Positions 1-56,010 of a DNA stretch of 64,000 nt are shown here, one piece after another. Origin of the DNA: Oryzias latipes. Lineage: Eukaryota > Chordata > Actinopteri > Beloniformes > Adrianichthyidae. The notes beneath the pieces were generated by a model. It did not search any database, had not been told where the DNA came from, and worked only from the letters and a program-made list of their open reading frames with translations. A program made the translations under genes and the position numbers. The stretch covers positions 24,734,160 to 24,798,159 of the forward strand of contig NC_019862.2 in NCBI RefSeq assembly GCF_002234675.1, written 5' to 3'. The stretch's first letter is position 1. Each line of letters begins with the position of its first letter.

Positions 1-1030
1 TGTTTCAATGAATCAAATTGTTTCCAACAATGAAAAACATTTTAAAAAAAACTTTTTTTTCAAACAAAGAAGTGTAATTATTGCTATTATTACTTTTAAA
101 AGTTTTGTGTAAAATAAATAATTACAAAAAAAGCTAAGGGAAAAAAGTACAGCCTTTTATAGGAGTACATTTGTTTTTAAAGTTACTTCAGTAAATGTAA
201 CTGGTTTATTGTTCACTGCTGCTGCTTAGATTTGTGTGTTTTAAAGTTTTATTATGTTGACTCCCGTGAAACATAAAAACATTGTAATTTTTTGTCCGTG
301 GGCTGAGATAAAGTCCAAAGCTTTTTTTTTGTGTTTAGTAATGTTGGGGTTTTGCATCACTTTTTTGTCATTTTCATGAAATTGGGAGAAACAGTCAAGG
401 AAATCATACGTGGGTTCAACTGGCATAAACTCAGATCTACCGTTTTAGATATCTGCACAGCTCCTCGTCTTAAATTTAATCCTGCATCATTACTTGACCA
501 GGTAAGTAGAAACATTACCCTCATAATCTGAGCCCCGGCTTTGCTCCATTTACCTGTAATTCTACTAGATCTGTCAGACCAACAGATTTATTTTCACATT
601 CATAGAGAAAATGTCGAAGCGTTTTAATGAATATCAGTTTGACATTTTTTTTTAAATTAGAACTTATGTGGAAATACAAATCATAGGGTTTCTGCATATT
701 TAAGTTACGGTAAATGATCACATGCTGAAATCACTGTAATTTTTGATGATTTGTTTCTGAAAGTATTTTAGTTTTGTCTCATCAGGTGGTCTGGTCTGAA
801 CAGGATTCATATTTCATATCATAAACCACATGCTTAACACATTCTGGATGATGATCTTATGCCATTCAATTTAAAAACCACTTCTTTTGAGAGGGGAATT
901 TGTTTTTCTTTTTTTAAATAAACTTTAGAAAAATGTTTTTTTTTTATCTCTAAAGGTTTTCTTTTAAAAGCTTGATTTTCAAATCTCCTTTTCTTTTTCT
1001 TTTTAAAGAACAGATGTATTATTTAATATC
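1..1030. other. AT-rich intergenic DNA, no gene assigned
   Basis: This stretch is rich in A/T and homopolymer runs. I recognise no conserved protein in any frame. A short open stretch at about 331-510 (+) ends in a donor-like CAG/GTAAGT at 499-507, but the peptide is unfamiliar and is not called as an exon. Confidence 0.5.
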
Positions 1031-1034
1031 CACC

Positions 1035-1160
1035 CATTCATTTTCAGAACCTGCTGTTTCTTTTTTGGGGTCATGAGGTCACTGGAGCCAACTCAGCACC
1101 TATTTGGCAAAGGCGGGGTTCACCCAAAACAAGTCACCCGTCTGATAAAGGGCTATGTAT
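1035..1160 (-). repeat. Fragment of a fish-wide dispersed repeat
   Basis: The stretch has the pattern of a common teleost repeat whose end reads 'cccattcattttc...gaacctgctg...ggggtca...ggagcc...'. Related pieces occur at 7225-7350, 15208-15461 and 27215-27335. Family recognition is from memory of the pattern, and the orientation is inferred. Confidence 0.5.
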
Positions 1161-1321
1161 TTCAGGAATTAAGGAATAAAAACATTTAGCTTAGCAGAAA
1201 ACTATCTTTTTTGGTTTTAATAAACTTAAATTTGCAGAGATTTATAAAGTCATGTGCATTCATGAACACGTCTTTATCACACCCACTATCATTAGGTCTG
1301 TTCAACCTGCAAGTGACCTGC

Positions 1322-1363
1322 ATGTGACAGTAAGTACTTTTAAAAAAGTACTTACTGTCACAT
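1322..1363. repeat. Perfect 20-bp palindrome with 2-bp spacer
   Basis: Bases 1322-1341 are exactly the reverse complement of 1344-1363, separated by AA at 1342-1343. The arms contain GTAAGTACTTTT. It lies about 400 bp upstream of the aldh9a1 start codon and could extrude as a hairpin. It may be the core of a small inverted-repeat element, but I see no target-site duplication around it. Confidence 0.9.
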
Positions 1364-1564
1364 AGATGCAAGTATTTGAAAGAACTTCATCCAGAGCATC
1401 AGGCTATTAAAGAGAAATGTATTTTTTCAAAACCAGATAAACTTCCATAATCTGAGTAAAGGATGCCAGATTATGCTGACGCTTATGACTAACTACATGA
1501 AAAAAATCTGATAAATTAGGAAATCAGACTTTGATTGGACTTTCGGTGAATGTGCAACAAGCTG

Positions 1565-1620
1565 TCTCTTGACCCCGCCCACTCGGAGGGTGCGTCCTCC
1601 TTATAAGGGACGTGCAGAAG
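1565..1620 (+). promoter_or_regulatory. Candidate aldh9a1 promoter
   Basis: A GC-box-like CCCCGCCCAC sits at about 1574 and a TATA-like TTATAAGG at about 1601, some 150 bp before the start codon. The local GC content is clearly higher than that of the AT-rich DNA upstream. The transcription start was not determined. Confidence 0.35.
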
Positions 1621-1696
1621 TCCCCTCCCCCTGTTCCGTCAAAGTTCTGCTCCCCTCTGCTTGCATCCCGAACGGTGGGCATAAAACTAACTCTGA

Positions 1697-6975
<5,279 letters not shown>

Positions 6976-7003
6976 AGTTTCCGTTTTACACTCATTTCAG
7001 AGC

Positions 7004-7009
7004 AATAAA
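7004..7009 (+). terminator. aldh9a1 polyadenylation signal
   Basis: AATAAA lies 29 bp after the stop codon, giving a very short 3' UTR of probably about 50 nt. Confidence 0.75.
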
Positions 7010-7010
7010 C

Positions 7011-8150
7011 GAAACTGTGCAGACCTGTTGAATGTGGATGTCCTATTTGAACTTTTCTGGAGTGTCTTTTATTAACTCTTAAGTGTGTATGAACAGCTGG
7101 CATGATTCTTCAGGCTAATTTATTTTGTCACGTTGGACATTTGCTCATGCAAACATTATCTGAACTCTGATCCTGAAGTAAAAATAGCAGTTGCATATAG
7201 AGTTTACACTGCTAGAAACATTGATCCATCTTCTAAACCACCTTTATTCATGTATATAAAAAAAAAGTATGCTGGGTGTCCTAGAGCCCACCCAGCTACT
7301 GAAAGGCAAAGGTGGGATACACCCTGGGCAGTTCACCAGACCACTGCTGGGTCAAATGGTGTTAGGATTCAGTCTAAGAGACACTTTTGAGGTCTTAGGT
7401 CAGAGAGCTCTTCTCCAAGGTTGCACCAAACAATCAGGTCTCTGTTTTTATAAGGCTTGTATTTTAGTCTGATGCCTGGACCGGTGAATGTTAATAATAA
7501 AGCCGAACTAAATAGATAATGTTGATGACTCATAAACTTGAAAAGAACTGATTTTGTAATGGTTGGCCAAGATTCTGGGACATTTGGAGCTTCCACTAAA
7601 GATAACCAGAACAATATACAGCTTGTTACAGAAGACCCATGATCACACACAGAAACAAAAACACTAAACATATCATTTGTTTTTAATAAATACCAGGAAG
7701 ACTAAATTGTTTCTGCTCTGAGCTTTTATCTCTGTCTCCCTGTAAGCTGCACCTTCTCTGTGCTTCCTTCACAACTGTCTGCAGGACTCATCCTCTGATT
7801 CTGCTCTCAGCTCTTCAATTTCACTTTGGTTGCTGCAATTTCTCATTTTTTTTTAGTCAACACCATCGTTGATTCTCTATTTTAAAAAAGTCAGTATAGA
7901 CTGGATTAATGACTCTGACGGGACAGTTCTAGTACATTATTTTGGCCTGGAACAGAGAATTTGGACGAAAGAAAACAATATTAAAGGGTGCAAAACCCTC
8001 AGAAACAAATATTTATTGAACAATAAATAAAAAAAGAAAAGAAAAAAACAAGAGGATGGGTGGTATGGGTACCTGCTGTAGCCACAAGGGAGCACAAACA
8101 CACCGTCAGATTTGACCAGAGAAGAAGAAGCATCTCTTTTTTTTGGAAAG
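7011..8150. other. Intergenic between aldh9a1 and med8
   Basis: About 1.1 kb. Apart from a dispersed-repeat fragment at 7225-7350 and an A-rich run at about 8028-8050, I see no gene or RNA. Confidence 0.5.
7225..7350 (-). repeat. Fish-wide dispersed repeat fragment
   Basis: Contains 'ctagagcccacccagctact' and 'gggatacaccctgggcagtt', diverged forms of the common teleost repeat also seen at 1035, 15208 and 27215. Confidence 0.5.
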
Positions 8151-8156
8151 CGCAAA

Positions 8157-8186
8157 GCGGAAGTACAACCTAGAAGACTTCCGGGT
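8157..8186 (+). promoter_or_regulatory. Two ETS-type sites in the med8 core promoter
   Basis: GCGGAAGTA at 8157-8165 and ACTTCCGGGT at 8177-8186 are opposed ETS/GABP-type elements 17-46 bp before the med8 ATG. There is no TATA box. This is the usual layout of a housekeeping promoter, and the short distance implies a very short 5' UTR. Confidence 0.55.
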
Positions 8187-8202
8187 CGCTGACAGATCAA
8201 CA

Positions 8203-8208
8203 ATGCAA
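8203..8208 (+). CDS. med8: med8 exon 1 (Met-Gln micro-coding exon)
   Basis: ATGCAA/GTGAGT: only two codons precede the donor. Human MED8 also begins Met-Gln-Arg-Glu-Glu, which supports this start. Confidence 0.88.
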
Positions 8209-10483
8209 GTGAGTCTGAAATAATTTCACTCGGTTGTCTGTGATTCTTCTGACCTACTGTGGACGATACTTTGGACTGATGCTAGCTCGGGCGCTGTGTA
8301 ATCTGTCCGGGCCTCTCTGCTCGTCCTTTTTGTGTTTCAGCAGCGGGAGGAGAAGCAGCTGGAGACGGCGGTGGAGTCTCTCATCTCCCGGGTGGCTCAC
8401 GTTAAAAACGCCCTGAGCAGCTTCATCTACAAGCTGGAGAATGAGTACGAACGTCTGACATGGTGGGTCCTCCTGCCCTTATGACGTAACGTATCCCCCC
8501 TCCTTTGATTATGATAAATAAAAGCCTGGAAACATGCGAAGTTAACAAGTGAGTGCATATCGTGCGTGTGCATGTGTGCGCGAGCGCACTTAGACTATAA
8601 ATCTTTGTTGATCCCACAAAAGGGGAAATTACCTTGTTGTTGCCATAGCTCCAATAAAACATCAGATATATATTAATAACACTAAAAATACACTTAAACA
8701 ATTAACAGCAATCATTTTTGTCCAATGTCTATAAGGCATTGCAGAGTCTAATAGCTGACGGGAAGAAAGATCTGGGAAAGTGCTCCTTCCTGCAACAAGG
8801 TGTAAAGGAGCTGCTCAGTACACCCATACAAAGGATGATGATGATGATGAAGAAGAGGAGTGTCCATGATGGAGTTCAGTTTCTGTAACATTTTACTCTC
8901 ACCCACCACAGTTACCGATTCTAGGAGACATCCCAGAACGTAGCCGGATCTCCGCTCCAGTTTGTTGATCCTCTTCTTGTTCCTGTTTGTGCATTCACAC
9001 CTCCAGCAGCTCAAACCATAGAAGAGGGCAGACGCAACAATGCCATCATTAAAAAGAGTCCTGAAAACTCAGGAGAACCCCAGTCTCCTCAGTATCTCCT
9101 GCGATCTGGGATTGCTTCTCCAGCGGCATGTTGTTGTTGCCAAGCAACAACAGCTGACCGTGTAGACGATGTACCCACAGACCGCTTCAGACCCAGAAAG
9201 TGGGGGATAAATAGTCCAAAGGACTAGCAGGCACGCCACTGCACTTGTGTAAAAAACAACAATTCTGTCAAAAAACAGAATAATAATTAGAGAAAAAAAA
9301 AAACGAAACTAAAGAAAAACAAGCAAGCCAACACAGATCTATGGTAACTGCCAGCTTGTTGTAGCATTGGTGTCTGTATTTGCGTGCGTGTATTTGTACG
9401 TGTGCATGCGTCTTTTAGAAAGTGTTTGTGTCTCCATGTTTACCTGCAAAAGTTTTCTCACCCCCCTCTCAAATCTTTCCTGTCCCTCAGGCCATCTGTT
9501 TTGGACAACTTTGCTCTCCTCTCGGGTCAGCTGAACACCATCAACAAGCTGCTGAGGAACGAGAAGACCCCAGCTTTCCGGAGTCAGGTCATCATCCCGC
9601 TGCTCCTGTCTCCTGACCGGGATGAGGATTTAGCTGTGAGTGTCGCCGCAACATTTGCAGGCTGTCCTGTGTGGTGAAAGACCTCTAACTATCCTGTCCA
9701 CCCCCACACCCCCCTCAGAAACTCACAGAGCAACGCGTCCCGGTGTTCAGTCACGAGATTGTGCCAGATCACTTGAGGACCAAGCCTGACCCCGAGGTGG
9801 AAGAGCAGGAGAAGCAGCTGAGTGCAGAGGCGGTCAGGATTGGTCCTGAGTTGGCTCAGGTCAGGAGGCGCATGGATGTTTGTTATCTGTTGTCTGTGCT
9901 CAGAAGGTGTTTAGTGTTTGTCTGTGCTAATCCACAGAAGCATATCCAGGCTCTGAACAAGCTGTGTTCCAACCTTCTGGAGAAGCTGAACAACCCTCGA
10001 GAGGACAGAGAGGGAGATGCTTCTGGTGGGTCGCTCGTTTGTGTAAATCCCTTGTTGTCCTTATTGTAGAAAGAGCTGAGTGTGTTTATCTTCCAGCAGT
10101 GCGGCAGAACAAAGCGTCCTTCAACCCCACAGACACCAGTGCCTTGGTAGCAGCTGTGGCTTTTGGGAAGGGACTCTCCAAGTGTAGACCTCCTGGCCCT
10201 GTGGCCCCTGGCCACCCAGGGCAGGGGCCCATGATGAGCGGAGGTCCAACGTTACAGCAGGTCACTATTGGTGGCGGGTCAAACCAGCAAGCAGGTATGG
10301 GAGGGCCTGGGGCCCCCCAGCAGCAAGGTCAGCCAGGTAGGAAACTGTACTGGTAAAATGTATTAAGTTTTTTGTATTGGAGACACATTTTTATTTCTTT
10401 ATTTTTGTCCAGGAAAAATGCCAAGCAGCATCAAGACAAACATCAAGTCTGCATCGGGTTCCATTCACCCTTACAACCGGTGA
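8203..10483 (+). CDS. med8: med8: Mediator complex subunit 8, 7 coding exons
   Basis: Subunit of the Mediator head module, which links transcription factors to RNA polymerase II in the nucleus. Coding exons: 8203-8208, 8344-8462 (or from 8341), 9491-9635, 9719-9859, 9938-10025, 10097-10336 (or from 10100) and 10413-10483. The reading frame is continuous and gives about 269 residues, against 268 in human MED8. Recognisable family blocks: REEKQLE...[11 protein letters not shown] (N-terminal helix), [100 protein letters not shown], a Gly/Pro/Gln-rich linker and the conserved ending [20 protein letters not shown]. Exon 1 holds only two codons. Two acceptors are NAGNAG tandems. It is transcribed from an ETS-type TATA-less promoter. 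A LINE fragment sits in intron 2. Confidence 0.96.
8344..8462 (+). CDS. med8: med8 exon 2 (residues 3-41)
   Basis: The acceptor is TTTCAG-CAG/CGGGAG, a NAGNAG tandem. The 3'-most site gives the human-like MQREEK; the other (from 8341) adds one Gln. It ends at TG/GTGGGT inside the Trp codon of LTWPSVL. Confidence 0.92.
8590..9130 (-). mobile_element. 5'-truncated LINE (CR1/Rex1-type), C-terminal ORF2 remnant
   Basis: On the minus strand a diverged peptide (from about 9014) reads [20 protein letters not shown], then [14 protein letters not shown] and ends FLPVSY. This is the usual C-terminal tail of teleost CR1/Rex1-type LINE proteins (KL.RKAGSVLG..L; LL.IMDN..HPL; RSFLP). It is followed by the 3' tail 'ccccttttgtgggatcaaca' at about 8597-8635. 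The reverse transcriptase core is absent, so it is inactive. It lies in med8 intron 2. Confidence 0.65.
9491..9635 (+). CDS. med8: med8 exon 3 (residues 42-90)
   Basis: The acceptor is CCTCAG/GCCATC and the donor GCT/GTGAGT. It encodes [20 protein letters not shown] and [17 protein letters not shown]. Confidence 0.95.
9719..9859 (+). CDS. med8: med8 exon 4 (residues 91-137)
   Basis: The acceptor is CCTCAG/AAACTC and the donor CTCAG/GTCAGG. It encodes [20 protein letters not shown], the most conserved block of the family. Confidence 0.95.
9938..10025 (+). CDS. med8: med8 exon 5 (residues 138-166)
   Basis: The acceptor is CCACAG/AAGCAT and the donor TCTG/GTGGGT. It encodes [20 protein letters not shown] and an acidic end. 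Confidence 0.93.
10097..10336 (+). CDS. med8: med8 exon 6 (residues 167-246)
   Basis: The acceptor region reads TTCCAG-CAG/TGCGG, a second NAGNAG tandem: starting at 10097 or 10100 includes or omits one Ala codon. It encodes [20 protein letters not shown] and a Gly/Gln/Pro-rich low-complexity stretch. Confidence 0.92.
10413..10483 (+). CDS. med8: med8 exon 7 (residues 247-269, stop)
   Basis: The acceptor is GTCCAG/GAAAAA. It encodes [20 protein letters not shown], then NR and TGA, matching the conserved MED8 C-terminus. Confidence 0.95.
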
Positions 10484-10638
10484 TCTCCCCCGCCCGCCTC
10501 TTTACTGCTCAGATGCAGGAACATCAGTCTGTTACTGGGTCCACCTTCACGTCCCCCTTTGAAGCTCTCTATACAGCCACTAGGTGGCAGCATGGGATCC
10601 TTTATGGCTAAATCTTAACAGCACAATGACATGTTTTC

Positions 10639-10644
10639 AATAAA
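10639..10644 (+). terminator. med8 polyadenylation signal
   Basis: AATAAA lies 156 bp after the stop codon and is the first canonical signal downstream. Confidence 0.7.
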
Positions 10645-11829
10645 ACCCAGAAAAGCAGCTTGGTTTGTGTGGCCTTTATTATACAAGTGTCTTTCTCTTG
10701 TTTCTGCACTGAAACGACGTGAAAAAACCTGAGCTCCGCTCTTCTGAGTCTGTGTTGCAGCGCTGAGCCTGATGGGGGTGGACGTTGTGTCACAACTTTT
10801 AAGGGAGAACGCGAGGAACTATTGCTGTTGACAATGGTGGTGGTGGGGGTTTTATTCCTGTCTGAGTGTTGGCCCTCTGTCTGCTCTGATCCTGTCTGGC
10901 TGTATGACCTACATCCACCCTCCGTTCCTTAACTCAGAGTTGAACAAAGACACATTTGTGCTCACAAACAAACCTGAACAAAAGACCGATATGGGAGACA
11001 CAAAGTCAGAAGTCTCCATAAAGTTACCCTTATTGTAAGTAAATTCTTAAATTTGTATTTTTTGATATACAACTCCACGTCTAATTTCCATTCATCTTTA
11101 GAACCCTGCTTTTGGAGATGTAGACATCGTCTTTATCTTTGTGACTTCAAACTAACTGCCCTATACTGAGAGAAACTTTTTACATCAAGATGGACAGGAT
11201 CTCAAGGGACACCTGAGACAATATTTGGCTTGCCCCATTTTAGTCTCGGCTCAAATTTAACAAAGAAATAATACTAGACAAAAGGAGGGGATCTTCATCA
11301 TTGGTCAGCCTGTTACCTGAAGGTGATAGAGTACAGGTGTTGACTGCAAAACTTCATCACTAAAAGCTTGAGCTGCAGTGTTGTTTGTTTTCACAAATAA
11401 ACTAAAGATATGCATCTTTATGTGCAGGAGTGCATGTGCAAATGCATGTGTCACAGCCTCTGTTCACAGATTCTGAGTGCTAATGGGGTCTCTTCCTCAT
11501 CCTCAAACCTCCGCCTGCTTTTCTTCACCAACAGGGAGGAATGGATGCACAGCTGCTTTTTATCTGATAGAGAGAGATTAGTACAGCTCATTCCTTTGTG
11601 TGTACAGGGAGAGAGGGGGCAGTGTTGAAGGAAAGACACTTGTCTGCTGCCAGCGGACACATTTCCCTCACTTCCAAAAGTGTGAAAACGTCCCCTCCAC
11701 GCTCCCCCAAATGCTCAGCTAGCTGAGGTGAGGCCAGAGCAGTCTGACAGGACAGATTTGTGAAGCAAGCAGTGACAACAGCAAGCAAAACCACCAAAAC
11801 CAAGTAAAATTTATCCAAGAAATAAAAGG

Positions 11830-11835
11830 TTTATT
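11830..11835 (-). terminator. Candidate pbx1 polyadenylation signal
   Basis: TTTATT on the plus strand is AATAAA on the pbx1 strand, 2.2 kb past the stop. Other copies occur at 12407-12412, 10851-10856 and 10675-10680, so the choice is uncertain. Confidence 0.25.
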
Positions 11836-12737
11836 TGGACTCACGTGGGCAGTACAAATGAAGGAGCAGTTTTTATCCAGAAGACAGTCTGATTTTGGGT
11901 TAAAATGCGATCACGTGCACCTCGGGACAACATGTGCACGGATCCTCCAAGTCAAAATGTTTCATAATTTCACTGTGAAATCCTTATAAAAAAACAAGTA
12001 AACATTCAAAACACAGTTGTTTTTCTGAATAAAAAGACATGCAACAAACAAAACAAGTGTGTACAAACTTCAGCGTTTATATTCAAAAGCTAAAAACCTT
12101 CATTGGATTGAGATTCATGACGTTAGACACTGAAAACCATTTTTTCTTTTGTCTTCCTGTCTTGCTGCCGTCAGTCCAGCGACTGAGTGCTCCAAGCCTG
12201 TGCAGGTAACTATAACACAACTGCCCGTCCCCCTCCCCAGACCTCACGTTCTGAATCTGGGGGTGCGTTCAGCTTGAGTCTGCATGTGCCGGTCTGACTG
12301 ATGGAACAGCAGAACCCAAAAAGTAAACAAAAAAAGAAAGGACTTTTTCACCAAACAAACACTTGGAGGTTTCTATGCCCTCAGGGATTTTGTTTGACTC
12401 CCTCAGTTTATTTTTTGGCTTGAGCACAGAGTGCGAGGACAATCCTGCAGAGCAGTCCAAACTTCCCTCTCCCGCCCCCAAAAGATGAAATCTCAATAAA
12501 GCCGCCTGAGCATTTCAAATGATCAGATTCTGGTTTTTGGTATCAGAAAACAGCTGGGTTCCCTCAGTGCCACCCGAGCACAGATTATACTCCCAGTTAA
12601 AGGATATGACTGTGCAGATATGATGTCTGGTTGGTTGAATCTATGTGGACTGTGCACAGTGCATGCAACAGCAGAGAGCAATATGGCTGCTTAAAATGCA
12701 ATGTTTTTGTATTTGGTGTGATGCTGCAGCTGGGGAC

Positions 12738-12930
12738 GCTAACATCTGGATGATGGGGGTGTATGCTCACATCTGGATTCTTGACTGTGCACGCTCACAT
12801 ATGGATGATAGGCCGTTTACCCTCACGTAAAGCTGATAGGCTGGCAATGCTCACATCTGGATGCTTGGCTGTGCACGCTCACATCTGGATGATGGGGCCA
12901 TTTATGTTCACATCTGGATAGCTGTGCACA
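12738..12930. repeat. 28-bp minisatellite, about 7 units
   Basis: Diverged units of about 28 bp each begin GCTCACATCTGGAT. Units 2/5, 3/6 and 4/7 resemble each other in their second halves (e.g. CTTGACTGTGCAC with CTTGGCTGTGCAC), indicating an 84-bp higher-order period. It lies in the presumed pbx1 3' UTR or just beyond. Confidence 0.85.
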
Positions 12931-14070
12931 ATCACACTTGATTTTTCTACTTTTACCATTTTTATGACCAATGTTGTCACTAAGTTAATTCTCTTCATTT
13001 TTCAGCTTTTACCCAGACCTTTAATTTCTTTAGAACTTGCTGGAGTCATTTAAATTCCGTATCATCGTCTGCATGGAATTTTGAAAGAATTTTACATTAA
13101 TACTGGAAACACACAACATTGTGGAGTCCAACATGATGCAGAGAACTTGAGTGAGGCAAGACATTTGAAGCAAAAAATGTCATTATTTGAATAAAATTCA
13201 AATAAGTCTTTTCAAAATGTTGTGTTTGGGAAATATTTTTTTTTGTTCAATGTGTGCTGTCTCACTCTTGACATTGGTGTAGATGCAGAGATGAACACCA
13301 CAAACACCAACCAAATCAGAGGGCTTTGGCTGCCACCTTCTCACTGGAATGGACAGAAAAAAATAGGGGCATGGTCGTCTCGGACCATCTTCATTTATGG
13401 GACACCTTTGTGCTTCAGTTAATGTGAAGGAATCACGACGGGATCCATTCTGGGCTGTCCTGTAATCTGAAGAGTCTATAAACTGACGCTCAAAATTTGG
13501 TTAGAATCTGACAGGAGTCATGTGATCAAAATTTGGGGGATAAGCGGGAGAATCCATGGGACACAAAACAAACATTCTGAGCTCAACTTTGGCACAGGGT
13601 GAAAAAATACAATAAAATTACAATATAAAAGATCCCTGAACGCCACATGAATAAAAAACAAATACAAGGACTACAAAGCAGAGATGTTTCACCTGTGGTC
13701 TTTTTAGGGAATTGTGTGATGTTTGTGATGTTTATGCAGATTTTACAAGGACCACACCACAACTTTACTTAGATCTCATGTAAACCCCACAGGACTATGA
13801 GTGTATTTATGATAACCTCATGCACACTTTTTATGGATCTGAAAAAAGATTTTATGAGGAGGGGGTTCATGAGAACTTGAAAACCACCAACTGGGTGCAC
13901 ACATATGCGTTTAGTCTGTTGCTGATCGTTGCAGAGGGATAAAATCATTTTTGTTTGATTTGTGGGGGGGGGTTGGAAATTTCCCCAGCTGCACTGTGTC
14001 ATGTCCACTTGAACAGTTTGAGGGTGGGGGGGAGTGCAAGTCAATTGATAGATGAGTAGATGGGAGTTCA

Positions 14071-54803
<40,733 letters not shown>

Positions 54804-55250
54804 GTCTGTCACCTGCTGTCTGCTGGAATCCCGGAGAATCACTGAATGAATCCCACAGGCTGGAGAAGGCGGTCCCCGTTCAGGAACGGCGGGTATCCGC
54901 TGCTGCTTCAGCCCCTTGGAGGTCCTGCGCGCGACAGCAGACCGCTTCACCCCCCCAATAAGTGCCTCCCAAACACGAGAAACGGAGAAGAGTGGATTTA
55001 TTCCACTCTCTCCATCCTTGCGCCGCGCGGGCTGGACAGCGGCGACACGCACCGGAGTCAGACTCCGCCTCCCCCCAAGCAGGACCTGGTATGCTCCATT
55101 AGCCCCACCTGGAGGAGTAAGTCGCACGTGGATCACTGGGATGATGGAGGGATGCAGGATCAGAAGTGTCTGTTAACAAACATCCCCCATCCGTCCCTCC
55201 ACCCCACCCCCCACGGGCGCGCACACGTTCCAAAAACAATGCTGTGATCA
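54804..55250 (-). promoter_or_regulatory. pbx1 5' UTR and CpG-rich promoter region
   Basis: GC-rich and rich in CpG (e.g. CGCGCGGGC, GGCGACACGC) against AT-rich flanks, directly before the start codon. No TATA box is obvious. This is typical of CpG-island promoters of developmental genes. The transcription start is not determined. Confidence 0.5.
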
Positions 55251-55586
55251 GAGTTTAGAGTCCAAGGATAAGCAGACCTGCAGACACCGAAAGGCCTTTA
55301 AAAAAATTCTCAATGGCTGAAAAAATTCGAGCAAATCATACATTTTCTTTTATTTTTATCGTTTTAAATAATCAGGAATTTTGTTTGTTTATTTTAGATT
55401 TGAGGCCTAAATGGCTGAAAACAGCAACTGACAGGTATGTTCCCCTTATTCATCTACCTTTAAAGAAGTGGGGGATTGACCACATCATATCTAAAACATC
55501 TATCAGCTAAAAAAAAAAATCTCTAAAGCAAATCAATAAGTCATATGTATACAGCTTTCAGAAATCCCATACTATGGTGACATTCA

Positions 55587-56010
55587 CATTTCCCTTTGAA
55601 AACTCACTCTGATGAAAATTATGTTTTTGGTGTTTTTAACATGTTCTTGAAGCATTTTTCTCATGATGGAAGATATACTGTATATATAAAGAAAATTACG
55701 CTTAAAATTGCATTTCTGTATTTATATATTCAAATCAGAATCAGGAGCAGATGAAAAAATGGTGTTAAAAAAAACCTTAGTTGTTACACTCTACAATTGG
55801 CGGGCTATTCGCTCCCTTCTCTGCTTCATTCTGATGCATCCACTTGTAGACAAATGGATTCATGTGCAGTGCATCTTTGTTTTCCTCGTCCACGTTAACA
55901 TCTGGCTCTGACAGCTGGATAGCTCCAATATCGCTCGCCGCCTTTATTGCACCGCTTATATTAAGTTGGGGTTGTGAGGAGCTGTAAGCTAGCAGGAGAG
56001 AGTGTTAAGA
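55587..56010 (-). repeat. Dispersed repeat family A, copy 3
   Basis: The order matches copy 2: 'gttcttgaagcatttttctc' / 'aatcaggagcagatgaaaaa' / 'gatgcatccacttgtagaca' / 'tatattaagttggggttgtg'. The protein-like frame is broken in this copy. Confidence 0.65.

Larger units (their letters stand above)
10650..14070 (-). other. Convergent region: probable long pbx1 3' UTR
   Basis: No coding exon is recognised. Vertebrate PBX1 transcripts carry long 3' UTRs, so much of this stretch below the stop codon at 14071 is probably transcribed on the minus strand. It contains a 28-bp minisatellite at 12738-12930. The exact 3' end is not determined. Confidence 0.4.

Noticed and set aside
331..531. 66-codon plus-strand frame ending near a GTAAGT donor
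   Set aside because: The peptide matches no family I know, the acceptor is poor, and the region is AT-rich; chance is the simpler reading.
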